Assembly: GCA_900313125.1 (NCBI GenBank)
Contig: OMPZ01000209.1
Location: forward strand, 1-7,486
Direction of reading: 5' to 3'
Source: an uncultured Eubacteriales bacterium
GTDB lineage: Bacteria; Bacillota; Clostridia; Oscillospirales; Acutalibacteraceae
Length of the DNA: 7,486 nucleotides
Shown: positions 6,141-7,486 of the stretch, in pieces
Layout: every line of letters begins with the position of its first letter
How positions within the stretch are numbered: the stretch's first letter is position 1
The notes under the pieces: model-generated
Database searches by the model: none
Seen by the model: only the letters and a program-made list of their open reading frames with translations
What the model was told of the DNA's origin: nothing
Made by a program: the position numbers and the translations under genes

Positions 6141-6216
6141 CACACAAGCGAAAAAACGGCAATGTTCCGATGTAGAATTAAAGCAATGGATATTGTTACA
6201 AAAAAGTAATTTTTTT

Positions 6217-6316
6217 GCGCGGCGGCTGAGACCGCCGCGGCGAAGAAGCTGTGCCGGTCTCAGCCTACCACGGCGTAATTGCTCGCGGGATAGCCGCGCG
6301 GGACAAGAGTTGTGCC
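6217..6316. ncRNA. Candidate structured RNA or DNA hairpin island (unidentified)
   Basis: This GC-rich block stands between AT-rich flanks. GCGCGGC (6217-6223) pairs with GCCGCGC (6293-6299). Immediately inside it, GGCTGAGACCG (6224-6234) pairs perfectly over 11 bp with CGGTCTCAGCC (6255-6265). The remaining 6266-6292 could form a weaker third arm, which would make a multi-branched fold. A further small hairpin, GGACAA with TTGTGCC, occupies 6301-6316. A competing hairpin GGCGG/CCGCC (6221-6225 with 6232-6236) would exclude the 11-bp stem. I do not recognise a known RNA family. The strand cannot be decided, because inverted repeats fold on both and no clear promoter or terminator is attached. 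It lies upstream of the 6369-6398 promoter, so it is not part of that transcript. Confidence 0.4.
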
Positions 6317-6368
6317 TTAGAAAAACTACAAACGCGTATATAAAAGTTACAAAACGTCATAATTTGGA

Positions 6369-6398
6369 TTGACAGCGCTTGCTGCGGTATGTTATAAT
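6369..6398 (+). promoter_or_regulatory. Near-consensus sigma-A promoter for the polysaccharide gene
   Basis: TTGACA (6369-6374) and TATAAT (6393-6398) are both perfect hexamers with an 18-base spacer, and a TGT at 6390-6392 adds an extended -10. Transcription should start near 6405, leaving a leader of about 84 bases before the start codon. This is the strongest promoter in the window. Confidence 0.85.
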
Positions 6399-6410
6399 CA
6401 TATCGTATGG

Positions 6411-6437
6411 ACCGTGACGGGATATTTCCGTTTCGGT
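6411..6437 (+). promoter_or_regulatory. Leader hairpin upstream of the CapD/EpsC-like gene
   Basis: ACCGTGACGG (6411-6420) pairs with CCGTTTCGGT (6428-6437) through ten positions with one mismatch and one G-U pair, around a 7-base AT-rich loop. It begins about six bases after the expected transcription start. The following sequence is A-rich and then T-rich (about 6450-6475) but has no T-run directly after the stem, so it is not a standard terminator. It could stabilise the mRNA or act as a leader signal. Confidence 0.45.
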
Positions 6438-6488
6438 AAAAAGATGCTTATTTGTTTTTTGGCTTTTGTTTTTATTGAGGAAGTTTTT

Positions 6489-7486
6489 ATGGAAAAGATG
6501 AATGTTCGTAAGGTCGTGCTGATGTTTGCGGACGCGTTTATCGTTCTTCTGAGCGGCGTTCTGACAAGCTTCTTGCTTTCGTTCTTTTTCTTCTGGACAA
6601 ACCCGATGCTGGGTTATTCGCGTCAGAGTCTTATCATATATATGCTTATAAACGTGCTGATGTGTTTCTTCTCGCTTTACGTTTTCGGCGCGTACAATAA
6701 GCTTTGGCGGTATTTCGACGTAAAGGACTACCTGTCGTGCGTGTTGGGCATGATACTCGGCAACGGCATTACGGTGCTGCTTGCAAACGCCTTTAACGCG
6801 CAGCCGAAGTGGCAGTATATCTTCCTTTCCTTTTTTATAGGCACGGCGGGCATCATACTGTTCAGGTTCATTTTTCGTCAGACGTTTTTGACGATCGCTG
6901 TAGATGGCAAAAAATACCAGAAGCAGCGCACGATGATAATCGGCGCCGGCAAGGCGTGCCAAATGATCTTAAAGGAGATCAGAAATTCCGTCAACGACCC
7001 GAAGAATCCGGCGCATAAATACGAGCCGGTGTGTATCGTTGACGACGACCCCGACAAGCAGGGCACTTCCATTATGGGCATTCCCGTCAGGGGCACTACG
7101 AGCGAGATCGCGAAATGGTGCAGAAAAGAGGCGGTAGACCTCATTATCCTCGCGATACCCTCGCTTGAGGATAAGGACAGAAAGCGCATTCTCGACATCG
7201 CGTCGGAAACGAGCTGCAAGATCAAGATAATCCCCTACCTTACGCAGATGCTGACCGACGACAACGGTAACACTCAGCTAATGTCGAAGGTGCAGGATAT
7301 CCGCATTGAGGACCTCCTCGGCAGAGAGCCCGTGCGCTTTGACAGCAAGGACGTCAGGGAGTTCATCTCCGGCAAGGTCGTTATGGTCACGGGCGGCGGC
7401 GGCTCGATCGGTTCGGAGCTTGTCCGTCAGATCTGCAAATACGGCCCGAAGCAGGTCATTATCGTAGATATATATGAAAACAACGC
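6489..7486 (+). CDS. Membrane-bound CapD/EpsC/PglF-type nucleotide-sugar 4,6-dehydratase, 3' end outside window
   Basis: The frame is open from ATG 6489 to the window end (332 codons). GAGGAAG (6477-6483) is the ribosome binding site. Four membrane helices are visible, about residues 12-36, 47-69, 81-102 and 110-129, with the family motif YNKLWRY at 69-75. A first Rossmann-like domain starts with MIIGAGKA (149-156). The linker DLLGREPV (275-282) leads to the catalytic short-chain dehydrogenase-like domain, whose NAD-binding motif TGGGGSIGSE lies at 301-310. This order is that of membrane-anchored UDP-GlcNAc/UDP-sugar 4,6-dehydratases, which make precursors for capsule, exopolysaccharide or glycoprotein glycans. 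The catalytic residues and about 280 further residues of a usual protein near 610 lie beyond the window. A strong promoter and leader suggest the first gene of a polysaccharide cluster. The exact sugar product cannot be told. Confidence 0.92.
   Translation, partial: MEKMNVRKVVLMFADAFIVLLSGVLTSFLLSFFFFWTNPMLGYSRQSLIIYMLINVLMCFFSLYVFGAYNKLWRYFDVKDYLSCVLGMILGNGITVLLANAFNAQPKWQYIFLSFFIGTAGIILFRFIFRQTFLTIAVDGKKYQKQRTMIIGAGKACQMILKEIRNSVNDPKNPAHKYEPVCIVDDDPDKQGTSIMGIPVRGTTSEIAKWCRKEAVDLIILAIPSLEDKDRKRILDIASETSCKIKIIPYLTQMLTDDNGNTQLMSKVQDIRIEDLLGREPVRFDSKDVREFISGKVVMVTGGGGSIGSELVRQICKYGPKQVIIVDIYENN

Larger units (their letters stand above)
5742..6216. other. AT-rich intergenic DNA without a recognisable gene
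   Basis: No reading frame here has both a usable ribosome binding site and a credible length. The longest short frames are a few tens of codons of AT-rich sequence; one example is a 15-codon frame from ATG 6163 that ends just before a T-run at 6210. The stretch holds the upstream region of the minus-strand CHAP-dockerin gene and several short repeats listed separately. Base composition differs sharply from both flanking genes and from the GC-rich block that begins at 6217. Confidence 0.7.

Noticed and set aside
6195..6216. Terminator formed by TTAC-AAAAAA-GTAA plus seven T
   Set aside because: The stem is only four AT-rich base pairs and there is no plus-strand gene upstream to terminate.
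6221..6316. TPP riboswitch suggested by the CTGAGA sequence
   Set aside because: CTGAGA is present, but the second conserved TPP block (ACCTGAT followed by the TGG-TAATACCA and GCG-AGGGA type elements) is absent, and the block lies upstream of the nearest promoter with no thiamin gene nearby.
6048..6351. Repeated TGTAAC/GTTACA hexamers (6048, 6086, 6195, 6346) as WalR boxes
   Set aside because: WalR sites need two direct hexamers five bases apart; none of these has a second hexamer at that spacing. The 10-bp inverted match between 6048-6057 and 6342-6351 is plausible by chance in AT-rich DNA.
6357..6962. A 201-codon minus-strand open frame opposite the polysaccharide gene
   Set aside because: It covers the promoter, leader and N-terminal membrane region of a well-supported plus-strand gene, its product is a highly charged mix without a domain, and no ribosome binding site was seen.

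Overview
This window looks like chromosomal DNA from an anaerobic Gram-positive bacterium of the Clostridia, most likely a Ruminococcus-like member of the Oscillospiraceae. The evidence is a C-terminal dockerin on an exported protein, an FtsX gene followed directly by a coiled-coil M23 hydrolase and an S41-like gene, clear AGGAGG-type ribosome binding sites, GC-rich coding DNA and AT-rich spacers. The genus is an inference; no rRNA or other marker gene is present.

Layout. (1) 1-3253, plus strand, is a cell-wall/division block: the end of ftsX, an overlapping TTG-started EnvC/PcsB-like coiled-coil M23 hydrolase, then, behind its own promoter, an exported S41 (CtpA-type) homologue. Position by position, this homologue lacks the catalytic Ser and Lys of the family, and it has no PDZ domain, so it looks like a pseudoprotease. 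A strong terminator follows at 3288-3326. (2) 3345-4483 holds a small unrecognised multi-pass membrane protein and a complete TatD-family metal-dependent hydrolase, closed by a 15-bp bidirectional terminator (4491-4529). (3) 4623-5666, minus strand and convergent with tatD, encodes a secreted CHAP amidase/endopeptidase joined by a long acidic linker to a type I dockerin. (4) 5667-6488 is about 820 bp with no convincing gene. It is mostly AT-rich, with short repeats and palindromes, and contains a sharply delimited GC-rich block (6217-6316) that can fold into nested hairpins. A near-consensus promoter (6369-6398) and a leader hairpin follow. (5) 6489 to the end is the start of a membrane-anchored nucleotide-sugar dehydratase of the CapD/EpsC/PglF type, probably the first gene of a surface polysaccharide cluster.

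Working together. The left block fits the established FtsEX scheme, in which the FtsX transmembrane protein activates a coiled-coil peptidoglycan hydrolase outside the membrane during division. Active CtpA/Prc proteases are known to control peptidoglycan hydrolases in other bacteria. The apparently dead S41 protein with a long Ser/Asp/Tyr-rich tail next to an FtsEX hydrolase is therefore the most interesting item here: it may be a binding or regulatory module instead of a protease. The CHAP-dockerin protein suggests a second wall hydrolase that is docked onto a cohesin-bearing scaffold encoded elsewhere. Three exported proteins (EnvC-like, S41-like, CHAP-dockerin) each carry long acidic or Ser-rich low-complexity segments, a shared style of envelope protein in this organism.
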